Numbered from the stretch's first letter, positions 46,607-55,904 are shown. The stretch is 64,000 nucleotides of DNA from an uncultured Alteromonadaceae bacterium (GCA_947501935.1 CANMXU010000018.1:34685-98684), one strand, 5' to 3'. Notes: generated by a model not told the origin, from the sequence alone. Numbers and translations are program-made.

Positions 46607-47527
46607 TTATTGGTTGTCAGGTCTTAAATAAGCAATGTCGTCTTCATCATCTGCATGAAAGTCGTAACCTCCTTCAAAGTCGCCACTGATCTCATTTGCA
46701 ACGGTTATCGGCAGTTCTAATATTTCTTGAATATAAATGGATATATTTTCTTGCTGCTTAATTATTCCTTTTAATTCATTAAAATCTAATGCGCCTATTT
46801 CTTGCAGATAGTTTTTAGTTAATAGCGGCAGTTGTTCGCTAAAGCTATTGATACAAGTGTCTATTTTAGCCAATACAACATCATTGTTGGTACTGGTTAG
46901 ATAAGTTTCTAGAAGTTGAAATGCGGTGCTGGTAAATGCTTTTTTATCACTGTCGATAAGCAATAAAGTAATAGCGGTATTTAGAAATTTCTGTAATTCA
47001 AATTTCAATACTTCTTCATCGTCTTCAATGAACGGGGTATTAGCGCTATAGGTTGCCGCAATATTTTTATAAACTTCTACCAGCTTAGCGCTTTTGTAGC
47101 CTTCGTTCATAAAGGCTGAATGCATAACTCTAATGTCAGAAGTGTCGTTTATGCCAAGTGCATAACGGGTAATGGAAATACTTTCGAAATATGACGGTGC
47201 CACTTTCTTTAATTGAGCGTATTTTGCCCAGCCGGCTCTGAAACAATAAACTATGCCTTGGGTTTTGATAATCTCTTTTGCTTTTTCAGTGTCGTTATCA
47301 CAAAGCTCTAATAAACCTAAGTTACACATGCCAAGAACAATTTCACAGCCTTTTTTAATTTGGTCGGCATAAATTATTGATAAGTTGTCTGAAGCAATTC
47401 TTAGTGACATATCTGATAATTGTTGCTTCGTTTTATGGATAAACTCTGGCGTAAAATAGCCTTCACTTGCTCCGTCTTTTAAAACTAAAAGTAAAAATGG
47501 GTGATTTCTTAACTTTGCAATATTCAT
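46607..47527 (-). CDS. Unknown helical protein, last gene of J-domain cluster
   Basis: 306 residues, not recognised. It is mostly alpha-helical, without signal peptide or membrane helix, and ends in an acidic tail (GGYDFHADDEDDIAYLRPDNQ). Near residues 80-105 there is TEKAKEIIKTQGIVYCFRAGW. It follows the 215-residue gene by 16 bp, so they are co-transcribed. The four genes 46607-49149 lie on one strand with acidic C-termini in two of them, suggesting a shared complex with the J-domain protein. Function unknown. Confidence 0.7.
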   Translation of the reverse strand: MNIAKLRNHPFLLLVLKDGASEGYFTPEFIHKTKQQLSDMSLRIASDNLSIIYADQIKKGCEIVLGMCNLGLLELCDNDTEKAKEIIKTQGIVYCFRAGWAKYAQLKKVAPSYFESISITRYALGINDTSDIRVMHSAFMNEGYKSAKLVEVYKNIAATYSANTPFIEDDEEVLKFELQKFLNTAITLLLIDSDKKAFTSTAFQLLETYLTSTNNDVVLAKIDTCINSFSEQLPLLTKNYLQEIGALDFNELKGIIKQQENISIYIQEILELPITVANEISGDFEGGYDFHADDEDDIAYLRPDNQ

Positions 47528-47543
47528 TGACCAATCCTATCCA

Positions 47544-48191
47544 TTAAAGTGGCGCAAACATATCGTCGGTGTCTATTTCAACGGCCGTGACTCTTTGTTT
47601 ATTGGCGTTTTGTTTTAACGCATTTTCAATGTTTTCAAGGGTACCGTTGGTGCTTACGGTCATAACTTCACGGTAGGCTTCTTCGCTTAAGCTCTTAATT
47701 TTCATTAATAATTCTTCAATACTACCAGAGGTTTGTTCTTCATCTTCTTCGATTTCTGAAAAATCGTGACCAACAAAGGGTAAAGACAAATATAAAAGGC
47801 CAAAGTCGTCTTCAACAATGGCATTTAATATTTCTAGTTGTTTTTCTTCATCGTCTGATGAAATGAAAATTTGTGTTAATAAGCTATGTGCTTCAGTTTG
47901 TGCACAAAATACGTGATCTTCATCCATATTTTGCCAATACGATGGTTCAACATTTAACAGTTGTTTAATTGATTCAGCGTCCATTAACCAAGTGGCAATA
48001 GAAGGTATGGTAGCGTCGTGCTCTCTAACAATTTTAGCAACGGTTAAAATATCCATTTCGGTTAACACGGCTAGCATAGTTGCGTCGCCTTGTTCTGCGG
48101 CAATGGCTTCTAATGATGTACCTGCGCGTCTGCCGCTATGTTGTGCTTCTTCAATAATATTGCTAGCAAGAACTAATGCATTTGTTGTCAA
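47544..48191 (-). CDS. Unknown acidic protein in J-domain cluster
   Basis: 215 residues from a TTG at 48191 with AAGGA about eight bases upstream, which supports that start. It is not recognised. The sequence is helical and strongly acidic (DEDHVFCAQTEAHSL, EIEEDEEQTSGSIEELL). No signal peptide. It is paired with the 306-residue gene (16-bp gap). Being soluble and negatively charged, it might be a scaffold or chaperone partner, but nothing in the sequence proves this. Confidence 0.7.
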   Translation of the reverse strand: MTTNALVLASNIIEEAQHSGRRAGTSLEAIAAEQGDATMLAVLTEMDILTVAKIVREHDATIPSIATWLMDAESIKQLLNVEPSYWQNMDEDHVFCAQTEAHSLLTQIFISSDDEEKQLEILNAIVEDDFGLLYLSLPFVGHDFSEIEEDEEQTSGSIEELLMKIKSLSEEAYREVMTVSTNGTLENIENALKQNANKQRVTAVEIDTDDMFAPL

Positions 48192-48323
48192 AGTAATTCC
48201 TTAAAACTTAATACCTATTTAATAGGTTTATTTATTTGAACTGGTAATTTAATTTCTTAATGATACTTGTTAATGAGCAAGCCAGGGTTTAACTATAATT
48301 ATTTAGAAAGCTTATTTATTACT

Positions 48324-48797
48324 CTAGTAGTTCTCATCATAGTCATTGTTGTAGTTGTTTGAGTCATAACCATCGACTTGCTCTTGTTCTGCTTCTTCAG
48401 CCTGTAAAGGCGTTGCGTCATAGCCGTTATAAAAATGAATCAGCAAAACGGCGGTTTTTAAATCATGCTCTGCGTGGGTCATTATTTCAGTTATACAGGC
48501 TCTCGCGTCAGCATGTACGCCAACAAAAGGTTTTATCTGAGCCCAAGAAGGCTCTGCGTTAAGCTCAACTTTTGCCAAGTTTTTACTGTCAATTCGAACC
48601 TTGGTTGATATCGCCATGGCTAATTGGTCAACCATGCCACTAAATAATAACGGCATTTGCTTTAATTGGTCGAATAAATTTGATAAATAATTTGATAATA
48701 AATCAGGGTTTTCAGGATCAGCTAATGAGGTCATATTCTCTAAATACAGAGAAAATTCTTCGCTTAAATAATCAGGCAAGCTTGTTTCAACGGGCAT
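48324..48797 (-). CDS. Unknown acidic protein in J-domain cluster
   Basis: 157 residues, unknown family. The body is helical (LPDYLSEEFSLYLENM, LLSNYLSNLFDQLKQM). The C-terminus is a low-complexity tail of Asp, Asn and Tyr (DGYDSNNYNNDYDENY). AGGA lies ten bases before the ATG. The gap to the next gene is 132 bp and to the J-domain gene 91 bp, so internal promoters are possible. No cysteines, no signal peptide. Confidence 0.65.
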   Translation of the reverse strand: MPVETSLPDYLSEEFSLYLENMTSLADPENPDLLSNYLSNLFDQLKQMPLLFSGMVDQLAMAISTKVRIDSKNLAKVELNAEPSWAQIKPFVGVHADARACITEIMTHAEHDLKTAVLLIHFYNGYDATPLQAEEAEQEQVDGYDSNNYNNDYDENY

Positions 48798-48888
48798 TCA
48801 TTGTTTCCTAATGGCGCGGTTAATGAAAATCTAATAAAGTTTAATAGTGAATTTAATCAAATGTTTAATCGGCTGTATTATTCAAAGC

Positions 48889-49149
48889 CTAGTTAATAGC
48901 ACTTTGCCAAAAAGAGTCGGCAATTTCTCTAGGATCAGTTATTACCGTATAGTTGGTTTTTAAATACAAAGAGCGCTTTTTAGGATCAGATATTACATCG
49001 TAAGCTTGTTGAATTAACTGAAATTTTTCTTTGGCTTGCTCGCTGTCATTTCTATCGGGATGATATTTGTTAGCAAGCTTTCGATAGGCTTTTTTAATTT
49101 CTATCGTTGTTGATGCTCTGCTTACCCCTAACTGTTCAAAATAATCCAT
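48889..49149 (-). CDS. Small J-domain protein
   Basis: 86 residues, almost entirely a J-domain: [34 protein letters not shown] with the HPD tripeptide at about residues 31-33, and [20 protein letters not shown]. There is no Gly/Phe region or zinc finger, so it is a type III J protein that would stimulate an Hsp70 (DnaK) for specific clients. The tail of about 20 residues is unusual ([18 protein letters not shown]). It heads a cluster of three unknown acidic or helical proteins on the same strand, which are candidates for its clients or partners. Confidence 0.88.
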   Translation of the reverse strand: MDYFEQLGVSRASTTIEIKKAYRKLANKYHPDRNDSEQAKEKFQLIQQAYDVISDPKKRSLYLKTNYTVITDPREIADSFWQSAIN

Positions 49150-49402
49150 AAACTTATCACTACCTTTTGCGAAACAACATTAAATTAACCGTTGAAATGA
49201 TTGCTGCAATTCTACCTACCCAATGACATTATTCAAATGTTTATGTTTGCTTATTTTTGTTTTCCAGTGATGTTTTGGTTTTAGCAATATTCTTTGGCTA
49301 AATTCAAGCCAAAATCGGCCAGCCGTTGTTGATGCGAAAGTAGTGTAAGGGATTAATTTAACACATTGCAATATGTGCAAATATGCATATTTTAGGTAAT
49401 AA

Positions 49403-50300
49403 CTACTCAGCCAAAGGAATGTAATAGTGTTCAGCCAATATTTTCTGGCCTTTATCACTTAATAAAAAATCAATATAGCTTTGCGCTAACTCTGGTTTAT
49501 CATCATTAATTAAAATATTAAATGGTCTTTTAAAAGCATATTTATGGTTGATTTTGTTATCAATTAGCGGTGACTGTTGATCGAGTTTCAGTAGCTTTAA
49601 TTTAGCACTTGGGCGTTTTGTTAAAAAATTTCGGTAAGCCCCTAACGACTCATAAGCAATGGCATTTTTATTACGAAATACGTTGGCCACAGCTTGGTTA
49701 ATTTTTCGATAAGGCTTAACTTTTTGTTTTGAATACAAGCTATTAATGCCGCGCTTTTTAAAAACCATAATACCTTTTTTACCCACAGGCATACTTTCTA
49801 TGCCCAAGTATTCAATAAATGAAGAATGGGTACCGTGGCCAATGCTTTTCGACATTAACAGCACTTTAGAATGTTTATCTTGCTCTAGCCAGTATTTACG
49901 CTTGCCTGTATAGAGGTTTACGAGTTCATCAGTTGTTATTTCATCAATAGGGTTGTTAGGGTTTACAACAAATCACTATAGCGTCTTGAGCAATAGTGAT
50001 TTGTTGTAAATGGGGCCATTTTTTCATTTCATCACTGGTCAAAAAACGAGAAATAACGGCAATATTTGATACTCCTTCGGCTACGGAAATAATGCCTTTG
50101 TCAGAGCCAATAGGTCTGACAATAACCTTGATATTATCTTGCTGATAAAAAGGCTCTTCAGTAACTTCAATTAATTGTGCAACTGATGTTGAGCCAACAA
50201 TGAACAGCGTATTGTCATCTAAATAATGGCTATGGCTCGACCAAGAAAAGAGCGAGAAGAAAAACAATATTACCCATATTTTATTTTTTAAAAGCAACAT
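49403..50300 (-). pseudogene. PstS-like substrate-binding protein gene with a one-base frameshift
   Basis: Two overlapping-frame pieces form one protein. The N-terminal piece (50300 to 49956) has a signal peptide and LFIVGSTSVAQLIE, then stops after AIVICCKP. The C-terminal piece continues in the next frame with NPNNPIDEITTDELVNLYTG, then KSIGHGTHSSFIEYL and a typical PstS end (SQSYIDFLLSDKGQKILAEHYYIPL). Removing one A from the AAA run at 49970-49972 (one T on the coding strand) joins them as a protein of about 298 residues, the usual length for phosphate-type binding proteins, giving IVIVVNPNNP at the join. The extra base lies in a perfect 18-bp inverted repeat. Either a recent inactivation, a sequencing error or an unusual programmed frameshift. 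Confidence 0.85.
49962..50010. repeat. Perfect 18-bp inverted repeat at the frameshift
   Basis: TTTACAACAAATCACTAT at 49962-49979 and ATAGTGATTTGTTGTAAA at 49993-50010 are exact reverse complements around a 13-base loop. Both arms are inside the coding region of the PstS-like gene. The base that breaks the frame is in the left arm; without it, the repeat would have one unpaired base. Confidence 0.95.
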
Positions 50301-50374
50301 GCTATGCCTTATTGTTAGCCGAGATTTTTTAGTTAGGTTTTAAGTTTAGTTTAAAAAGTAAAAATTGAGCAGAA

Positions 50375-50417
50375 AATAAAAAACCGATGGCAGTATACGT
50401 TGGCACTGCAGCATCGG
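50375..50417 (-). terminator. Terminator after M2 peptidase gene
   Basis: Read on the minus strand: CCGATG, then GCAGT, pairs with ACTGC and CATCGG, followed by TTTTTTATTTT. It ends the peptidase transcript before the PstS-like pseudogene. Confidence 0.85.
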
Positions 50418-50491
50418 CTTAATTTCTTGCACACTTTATAAATAAAATTTCATTAAAGTGAGCTTTAAGTATTAATGGTTAATGGTAATGG

Positions 50492-52336
50492 TTAAAAACC
50501 ACATTGTTTACCTTGGTTTTTATCTTTTAGCCAAGTATGTAATGGCGCGAAGTAATCTAAAATTGCCGTCGCGTCCATTTGCTCTTTACCGGTTAATACT
50601 TTATTCGCTTGTTGCCAAGGTTGGCTAGAGCCCATTTCTAACATGGTATTTAGCGCAGTACCTGCTTCTTTGCTGTTGTAAATTGAACAGCGATGAATAG
50701 GGTCGGTATTACCTGATATTTCACACAACGCGCGATGAAATTCAAACTGCTGAATATGTGCTAAGAAATAACGAGAATAAGGTACATTACCTGGAATATG
50801 ATATTTTGCTCCTGGATCAAAAGCATTTGCATCACGTTCAATTGGGGCTCTTACACCTTGATATTTCTCACGTAACTCCCACCATGCACTATTGTAGTTT
50901 TCAGGGGTAACTTGCCCTGAGAAAACTTGCCAGCGCCATTGGTCAACCATTAAACCAAATGGCAGAAAGGCAATTTTTTCTAACGCCATTTTCATTAGTA
51001 AGCCAATATCTTTCGATTCTTCTGGAATGGTGTCAATTAGACCTATTTCTTTTAAATATTTTGGTGTAACTGATAAGGCAATGGTATCGCCAATTGCTTC
51101 ATGAAAACCGTCGTTAGCACTGTTTTGAAAATAAACCGGCTGGTCTTTATAAGCACGTTGATAGAAGTTATGGCCTAATTCGTGATGAATTACGTTAAAT
51201 TCTTCGCCAGTTTTTTGAATACACATTTTAATGCGAATGTCGTCTTTTGAGTCTAAATCCCAAGCTGATGCGTGACATACCACGTCGCGATCTTCGGGTT
51301 TAGTAAATAACGAACGAGTCCAAAATGTTTCGGGTAAAGCTTCAAAACCTAATGAGGTAAAGAAGCCTTCTGCGCCTTTAACCATTTTTATTTCGTCGTA
51401 ATTATGCTTGGCTAACTGCTTAGTTACATCGTAGCCGGGATCGGCATTTTCAGGTGCAACTAAATCATAAATATTGCCCCAAGATTGCGCCCACATATTA
51501 CCGAGTAAATGAGCAGGAATCGCTTGGTCTTGTGGTACTTTGTCGGTGCCGTATTGCTCGCCTAATTCTGAGCGCACATAACAATGTAAGTCATCATATA
51601 AAGGTTTTACTTGGCCCCATAAACGGTCAAGCTCTTTGGCAAAGTCGTCAGCAGGCATATCGTAATTTGAACGCCACATTGCGCCTAAATCTTTATAGCC
51701 TAAACCTTGCGCACCTTCATTGGCTAATTCACTTTGGCGTTCATATAAAGGTTTCATTGCAGGGCTAACACTGCGCCAGCCTTGCCACATTTCTAATAAT
51801 TCATCGTAATCGCGCGAGCTCGCCATTTTAGAGGTCATATCACCAAGGCTTAATTTTTCACCTGCGGTGGTGGTGTAACTGCCTTTACCGTACATGCCGC
51901 CAAGTTCAGAGCCAATTTTAGCTAGCTCAGCTGATTTTTTTGCATCTTGTGGAGCCGGCATAACTAAACGTTGTTTTAAAATATCAAGCTTGCGCCGTTG
52001 ATCAGGGCTTACAGTAACATCATCAAATTTTGCTGCTTGTATAGCAAAGCGAACGCCTGCTTCAGTAGACTTTTGATTGGCTGCAGCAGAAAGGGCGGCG
52101 GTGTCTTCAGTAATAAAGTTGGAGTAAATCCATTCAGCACGGCTACCTTCTAGGTTTAGCGCAACTAATGCTTGTTCGGTTTCTGTTAAAAATTTATCTG
52201 CATCTTTAGCCGTTAATAGTTGAGACTGCTGACTAGCTTGGGGATTTGTTTGTGAAGTTGATTTCTCAGCATTACAGCCAGAAAGTGCAGTAGCAATACA
52301 TAAGGCAACTGCTGATATTTTAATAGTTGATTTCAT
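50492..52336 (-). CDS. M2 family (ACE-type) peptidyl-dipeptidase, lipoprotein
   Basis: 614 residues with lipobox L-S-G-C (lipidated Cys about 21). The gluzincin metal site HELGH is in NVIHHELGHNFYQRA near residues 382-388, with the third ligand Glu in NDGFHEAIGDTIALS about 25 residues on. The length and the final CEISGNTDPIHRCSIYNSKEAG match the M2 (angiotensin-converting-enzyme-like) family. It removes C-terminal dipeptides from peptides in the periplasm. A single gene with its own terminator. Confident to family, not to natural substrate. Confidence 0.93.
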   Translation of the reverse strand: MKSTIKISAVALCIATALSGCNAEKSTSQTNPQASQQSQLLTAKDADKFLTETEQALVALNLEGSRAEWIYSNFITEDTAALSAAANQKSTEAGVRFAIQAAKFDDVTVSPDQRRKLDILKQRLVMPAPQDAKKSAELAKIGSELGGMYGKGSYTTTAGEKLSLGDMTSKMASSRDYDELLEMWQGWRSVSPAMKPLYERQSELANEGAQGLGYKDLGAMWRSNYDMPADDFAKELDRLWGQVKPLYDDLHCYVRSELGEQYGTDKVPQDQAIPAHLLGNMWAQSWGNIYDLVAPENADPGYDVTKQLAKHNYDEIKMVKGAEGFFTSLGFEALPETFWTRSLFTKPEDRDVVCHASAWDLDSKDDIRIKMCIQKTGEEFNVIHHELGHNFYQRAYKDQPVYFQNSANDGFHEAIGDTIALSVTPKYLKEIGLIDTIPEESKDIGLLMKMALEKIAFLPFGLMVDQWRWQVFSGQVTPENYNSAWWELREKYQGVRAPIERDANAFDPGAKYHIPGNVPYSRYFLAHIQQFEFHRALCEISGNTDPIHRCSIYNSKEAGTALNTMLEMGSSQPWQQANKVLTGKEQMDATAILDYFAPLHTWLKDKNQGKQCGF

Positions 52337-52785
52337 AAAGTGTTGTAATAGTTAGTGGCAGTAACTTTTGAGTATATATAAAAGCTTTTTAAGCACAAAT
52401 AATCAATTCATAAAAAACAATAATTGATTAACCTTTACGTAAATGAAAGGTTACGATGCAAGTTGTTTTTGTTGTTGAAATTTAAAATGCTTGTTTGATA
52501 GCAAGATTCATTGGGGAATTAAACGCCGAGAAAGCAAAGTTATCGATTGCCACAACCTTTCAAAAAAATCTATTAAATGCTTTTTTGATAGAAGTTAAGC
52601 ACTAAGCTGAACTTTATTCTCTAATGCGCTGGTATATAATACGGTAAAAATCTAGGTTGTTATTTCTAAATTGGCTAACATTGTAAATGTTTATTGACCT
52701 TTTTAATTAAATTGACTATTTTAAACACCTGTTTGAATTTTATCCATTCACGCGGATAAGGCCATTAAAGAAGACTAAATATAAT
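52337..52785. other. 450-bp divergent region with PsrA-type site
   Basis: No gene. It holds the control region of the peptidase (minus) and of psrA (plus). The only clear motif is the palindrome at 52720-52737. Confidence 0.5.
52720..52737. promoter_or_regulatory. Candidate PsrA operator (autoregulation)
   Basis: TTTAAAC, four bases, GTTTGAA: close to the known PsrA consensus C/G-AAAC-N2-4-GTTT-G/C, with one imperfect position on the left. It lies 48 bp before the psrA ATG. Autorepression by PsrA is established in Pseudomonas. Confidence 0.6.
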
Positions 52786-53412
52786 ATGAGCACAAAAAAT
52801 AAAATATTAGATGCGGCAGAATCGCTATTCGCCGAGCACGGTTTTAATGGCACCTCACTAAGAGAAATAACCAGTAAAGCTGAAGTTAATTTAGCAGCGG
52901 TTAATTACCATTTCGGCTCTAAAAAAGAGTTGATAAAAGCGGTAATGTCTCGCTATATGAATGTATTAGCACCTTTGCTGGAAGCTGCACTTAGTGATAT
53001 TTGTGAACAAGAAAACAAACCAAGTTTAACTGAAGTACTGACGGCATTTATTGAACCACTGCTGGCACTAAACGAAGTCAAAGAGAATGGAACTAGTAAT
53101 TTTCTACAATTATTAGGTCGCGGTTATACTGACAGCCAAGGTTTCTTACGTTGGTTTTTAACCACGCAATATCCTAGCGTTATCTCGTTATTCGTTAACG
53201 CAGTACAAAAAGCCTACCCAGAGTTAACCGCAGAAGAAATGTTTTGGCGACTACATTTTACTATGGGTACGGTCGTTTTCACTATGTCGTCAAGTGATGC
53301 CTTAATGGATATTGCCAAAAATGACTTTGATAAAGACCTAAGTATTGCTGAAGTTATTCAAAAAGTTATTCCTTATGTTGCCGCAGGTGTGGGCGCACCT
53401 ATTTCAGACTAA
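52786..53412 (+). CDS. psrA: TetR family fatty-acid regulator PsrA
   Basis: 208 residues. The N-terminal HTH reads GFNGTSLREITSKAEVNLAAVNYHFGSKKELI (about 19-50), with the NLAAVNYHFGSK recognition-helix sequence typical of PsrA-type regulators. The ligand domain has WFLTTQYPSVISLFVNAV and RLHFTMGTVVFTMSSSDAL. PsrA senses long-chain acyl groups and controls beta-oxidation in Shewanella and Pseudomonas. The next gene is nagZ, the same neighbour as in P. aeruginosa, which supports the name. A PsrA-like palindrome lies upstream. Confidence 0.85.
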   Translation: MSTKNKILDAAESLFAEHGFNGTSLREITSKAEVNLAAVNYHFGSKKELIKAVMSRYMNVLAPLLEAALSDICEQENKPSLTEVLTAFIEPLLALNEVKENGTSNFLQLLGRGYTDSQGFLRWFLTTQYPSVISLFVNAVQKAYPELTAEEMFWRLHFTMGTVVFTMSSSDALMDIAKNDFDKDLSIAEVIQKVIPYVAAGVGAPISD

Positions 53413-53525
53413 GCGCATATAATTATTCAAGCTGAGCACATTAGTTAAGATCATTTACTTGAGCATATTGTAATTTAAGATAACTCAAGTAAAGTAGGGC
53501 CAAATTCACTGACTTAAATGTGACT

Positions 53526-54530
53526 ATGGGCCCGATAATGCTTGATGTGCACGGCACATCATTAACCGCCGAAGATAAAGAAATACTACAACATCCCCTT
53601 GTCGGCGGCTTAATCCTTTTTACTCGAAACTACGAATCTCCTGCTCAAATAGCTGATCTTACTCAGCAAATTCGTAAAGCCAGTGGTAATGATATTTTAA
53701 TCGCTGTGGATCACGAAGGTGGTCGGGTACAGCGGTTTCGTGAAGGCTTTTCAGCGATCCCGGCAATGGGCAGTATACTGACCAAGGCAAACAATAATAT
53801 TGACCAAGCTAAAGTTTTGGCTAAACACTGCGGGGCTTTAATGGCACTTGAAGTGCAAGCAGTGGGGATTGATATTAGCTTTGCGCCGGTACTTGATATT
53901 AACGATATTAGTGATGTAATTGGTGATAGGGCTTTTCATCAGCAACCTGACTTGGTAACCACATTGGCTGCTGCTTTTATTGACGGCATGAGCAGTGCTG
54001 GCATGTTAGCAACAGGTAAGCATTTTCCCGGGCACGGCAGCGTAAAAGCTGACTCTCACTTGGAATTACCGATTGATTCACGCAGCCAAGAGGCCATTTT
54101 AAAACAAGATATTCTGCCCTTTAAGGCCTTAATACAGCAACAGCAGTTAGCTGCCTTAATGCCAGCACATATCATATTTCCGGCCTTTGACAGCCAAGCA
54201 GTAGGCTTTTCACCTTATTGGTTACAACAAGTTTTACGTAAAGAACTAAGCTTTGACGGTGTGATTTTTAGTGATGACTTATCAATGGAAGGCGCTCGTG
54301 CTGGCGGCGGTTACATTGAACGTAGTGAAGCCGCTCAGCAAGCTGGCTGTGATATGTTGTTATTATGCAATAACCGCGACGCTGCAGTTACGGTTATTGA
54401 TAAGGCTAATATTGAAATTAAAGCGGATAGCAGTGTTCGGCTCAAAAGGATGTTAAAAACGACTCAACATACTTGGACTGATTTACCTAACAATGTATTT
54501 TGGCAGCAAGCACAGCAGCACTTAGTTTAA
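53526..54530 (+). CDS. nagZ: Beta-N-acetylhexosaminidase NagZ (GH3)
   Basis: 334 residues from the ATG at 53526, chosen because MGPIMLDVHG is where E. coli NagZ begins; a GTG two codons earlier is possible. GH3 motifs: VDHEGGRVQRF (about 62-72), the KHFPGHGSVKADSHLELP loop with the catalytic Asp-His dyad, and FSDDLSMEGA with the nucleophile Asp. It cleaves GlcNAc from anhydromuropeptides in peptidoglycan recycling, in the cytoplasm. It lies downstream of psrA on the same strand. Confidence 0.95.
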   Translation: MGPIMLDVHGTSLTAEDKEILQHPLVGGLILFTRNYESPAQIADLTQQIRKASGNDILIAVDHEGGRVQRFREGFSAIPAMGSILTKANNNIDQAKVLAKHCGALMALEVQAVGIDISFAPVLDINDISDVIGDRAFHQQPDLVTTLAAAFIDGMSSAGMLATGKHFPGHGSVKADSHLELPIDSRSQEAILKQDILPFKALIQQQQLAALMPAHIIFPAFDSQAVGFSPYWLQQVLRKELSFDGVIFSDDLSMEGARAGGGYIERSEAAQQAGCDMLLLCNNRDAAVTVIDKANIEIKADSSVRLKRMLKTTQHTWTDLPNNVFWQQAQQHLV

Positions 54531-54556
54531 ATACTATTTTATAAAAACTAAGCGCT

Positions 54557-55030
54557 TTATGTTGCCAGTAGAAACGATAACATTACTAGGGTTAATACTA
54601 CATGCGGGAAAGCGACAGTAGGGCGAAGCGCTTGTTTAATATATTCAGCTATTAATTTACTGCTTGAGGGGCGGTTGTTAATAAAGCTCTGATTGAATTG
54701 AAACGGCAACTGGCTAAGTGATTGCTCCTGAGTTAACTTACTTTCATTAGCACTAGCACTAGCACTAGCACTAGCAGTTAACTGTGTTGCAATATTTTGT
54801 TCAACCTCAAGTAACCTTTGTTCAGTACGTGCTTGGAAAGTTTTCCATATACCGTCTTGTAACCATAAAACCAAAACTAATATCAGTAAGTAATAATTAC
54901 TGGTATTAGTGAGTAAGCAGCCCGCTACCAGTAAAACATTAACAAGCTTTATTGTTAAGCTGAGCTTTTCATAATTATCACATTGTTGCTGTAATGTTTT
55001 CCATTCGCTAGCAAAAGAAGAAACTTGCAT
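54557..55030 (-). CDS. Small membrane protein of unknown function
   Basis: 157 residues from the ATG at 55030 with AGGG just upstream; an in-frame TTG at 55048 would overlap the rlmJ stop. Two hydrophobic segments (about 34-57, LVNVLLVAGCLL to LILVLVLW) suggest a hairpin in the inner membrane, and a third lies at the C-terminus (VVLTLVMLSFLLA). In between is a short Ser-Ala repeat coded by a hexamer tandem repeat. No family recognised. It follows rlmJ by seven bases, so it is co-transcribed with it. Confidence 0.7.
   Translation of the reverse strand: MQVSSFASEWKTLQQQCDNYEKLSLTIKLVNVLLVAGCLLTNTSNYYLLILVLVLWLQDGIWKTFQARTEQRLLEVEQNIATQLTASASASASANESKLTQEQSLSQLPFQFNQSFINNRPSSSKLIAEYIKQALRPTVAFPHVVLTLVMLSFLLAT
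54748..54777. repeat. In-frame hexamer repeat (TAGCAC), four copies plus one near copy
   Basis: Encodes alternating Ser-Ala in the small membrane protein. Being six bases long, copy-number change would alter protein length without frameshift. Confidence 0.9.
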
Positions 55031-55037
55031 ATTTTCC

Positions 55038-55874
55038 CTATTCCTCAATTAATTGTGTCAGTGTAGCAAAGCTTGCTGAATTACCTAAGCTGCTTTTTAA
55101 GTAGGGTAATATATTGTCTAACTGTTGCTTAAGCTGCCATGGCGGGTTAACAATAAACAAACCTGTGCCGGTCATGCCATATTCATCAGAGTCGGCTTCA
55201 AGACAAAATTCAACCTGTAGTAAGTTTTTAATTTGGCTATTGGTAAATTGTTCAACCATACCTTGCACTAAATCACGCTTAACCACCGGATACCATAAAA
55301 TGTAAGTACCAGTAGCAAATTTTTTGTAGCCTTTGACGATAGTATCAACCGCTTTTTGATAATCAGTTTTTATCTCATAAGGTGGGTCAATCAATACCAC
55401 ACCACGACGACTCGGTGGCGGAATTAAACTTAATACGCCTTTATAACCGTCGGCTTGGTTAACATTAGCTTTACGCCAGCGCTGACAAAATTCGCTTAAA
55501 TAAGCAATGTCGGTCGGATGAATTTCAAATAAGCTGGCACTGTCTTGTCTACGTAAAAGTTGTTTAGCAATGCCCGGTGAACCCGGATAAATAGCTAATT
55601 CATCATCTTCATTCAGTGTTTTAATTAACTCAATATAGGGAATAAGCGCTTCAGGTACGTCATCAGTTAAAATTTTAGCGATGCCGTTTTTATATTCACC
55701 GGTTTTTTGCGCGTATTCATCGGTTAATTGATACATGCCCGCGCCAGAGTGACTATCTATGTAGGTAAAGCCTTTCTCTTTTCGAGTCATATATTCAAGC
55801 ACTAAAGTTAATACTGAATGTTTTAAAACATCGGCAAAATTTCCAGCATGAAAGGCGTGACGATAACTTAGCAT
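55038..55874 (-). CDS. rlmJ: 23S rRNA (adenine-2030 N6) methyltransferase RlmJ
   Basis: 278 residues, close to the E. coli length. The start MLSYRHAFHAGNFADVLKHSVL is characteristic, and the SAM motif TYIDSHSGAGMYQL and the N6-adenine motif DPPYE (in VVLIDPPYEIKTDY, about 166) are in place. It methylates A2030 of 23S rRNA. Core gene; a small membrane protein gene follows within seven bases. Confidence 0.95.
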   Translation of the reverse strand: MLSYRHAFHAGNFADVLKHSVLTLVLEYMTRKEKGFTYIDSHSGAGMYQLTDEYAQKTGEYKNGIAKILTDDVPEALIPYIELIKTLNEDDELAIYPGSPGIAKQLLRRQDSASLFEIHPTDIAYLSEFCQRWRKANVNQADGYKGVLSLIPPPSRRGVVLIDPPYEIKTDYQKAVDTIVKGYKKFATGTYILWYPVVKRDLVQGMVEQFTNSQIKNLLQVEFCLEADSDEYGMTGTGLFIVNPPWQLKQQLDNILPYLKSSLGNSASFATLTQLIEE

Positions 55875-55904
55875 AGTGTGCTCATTATATTTTTTGAGGG
55901 AAGG

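Noticed and set aside
49216..49458. 80-codon open frame overlapping the end of the PstS-like gene
   Set aside because: It is in another frame and shares no similarity with a protein family; its composition is AT-driven.
49956..50300. A short independent protein of 114 residues
   Set aside because: It ends mid-domain, and the missing half follows in the next frame; it is the N-terminal part of the frameshifted PstS-like gene.
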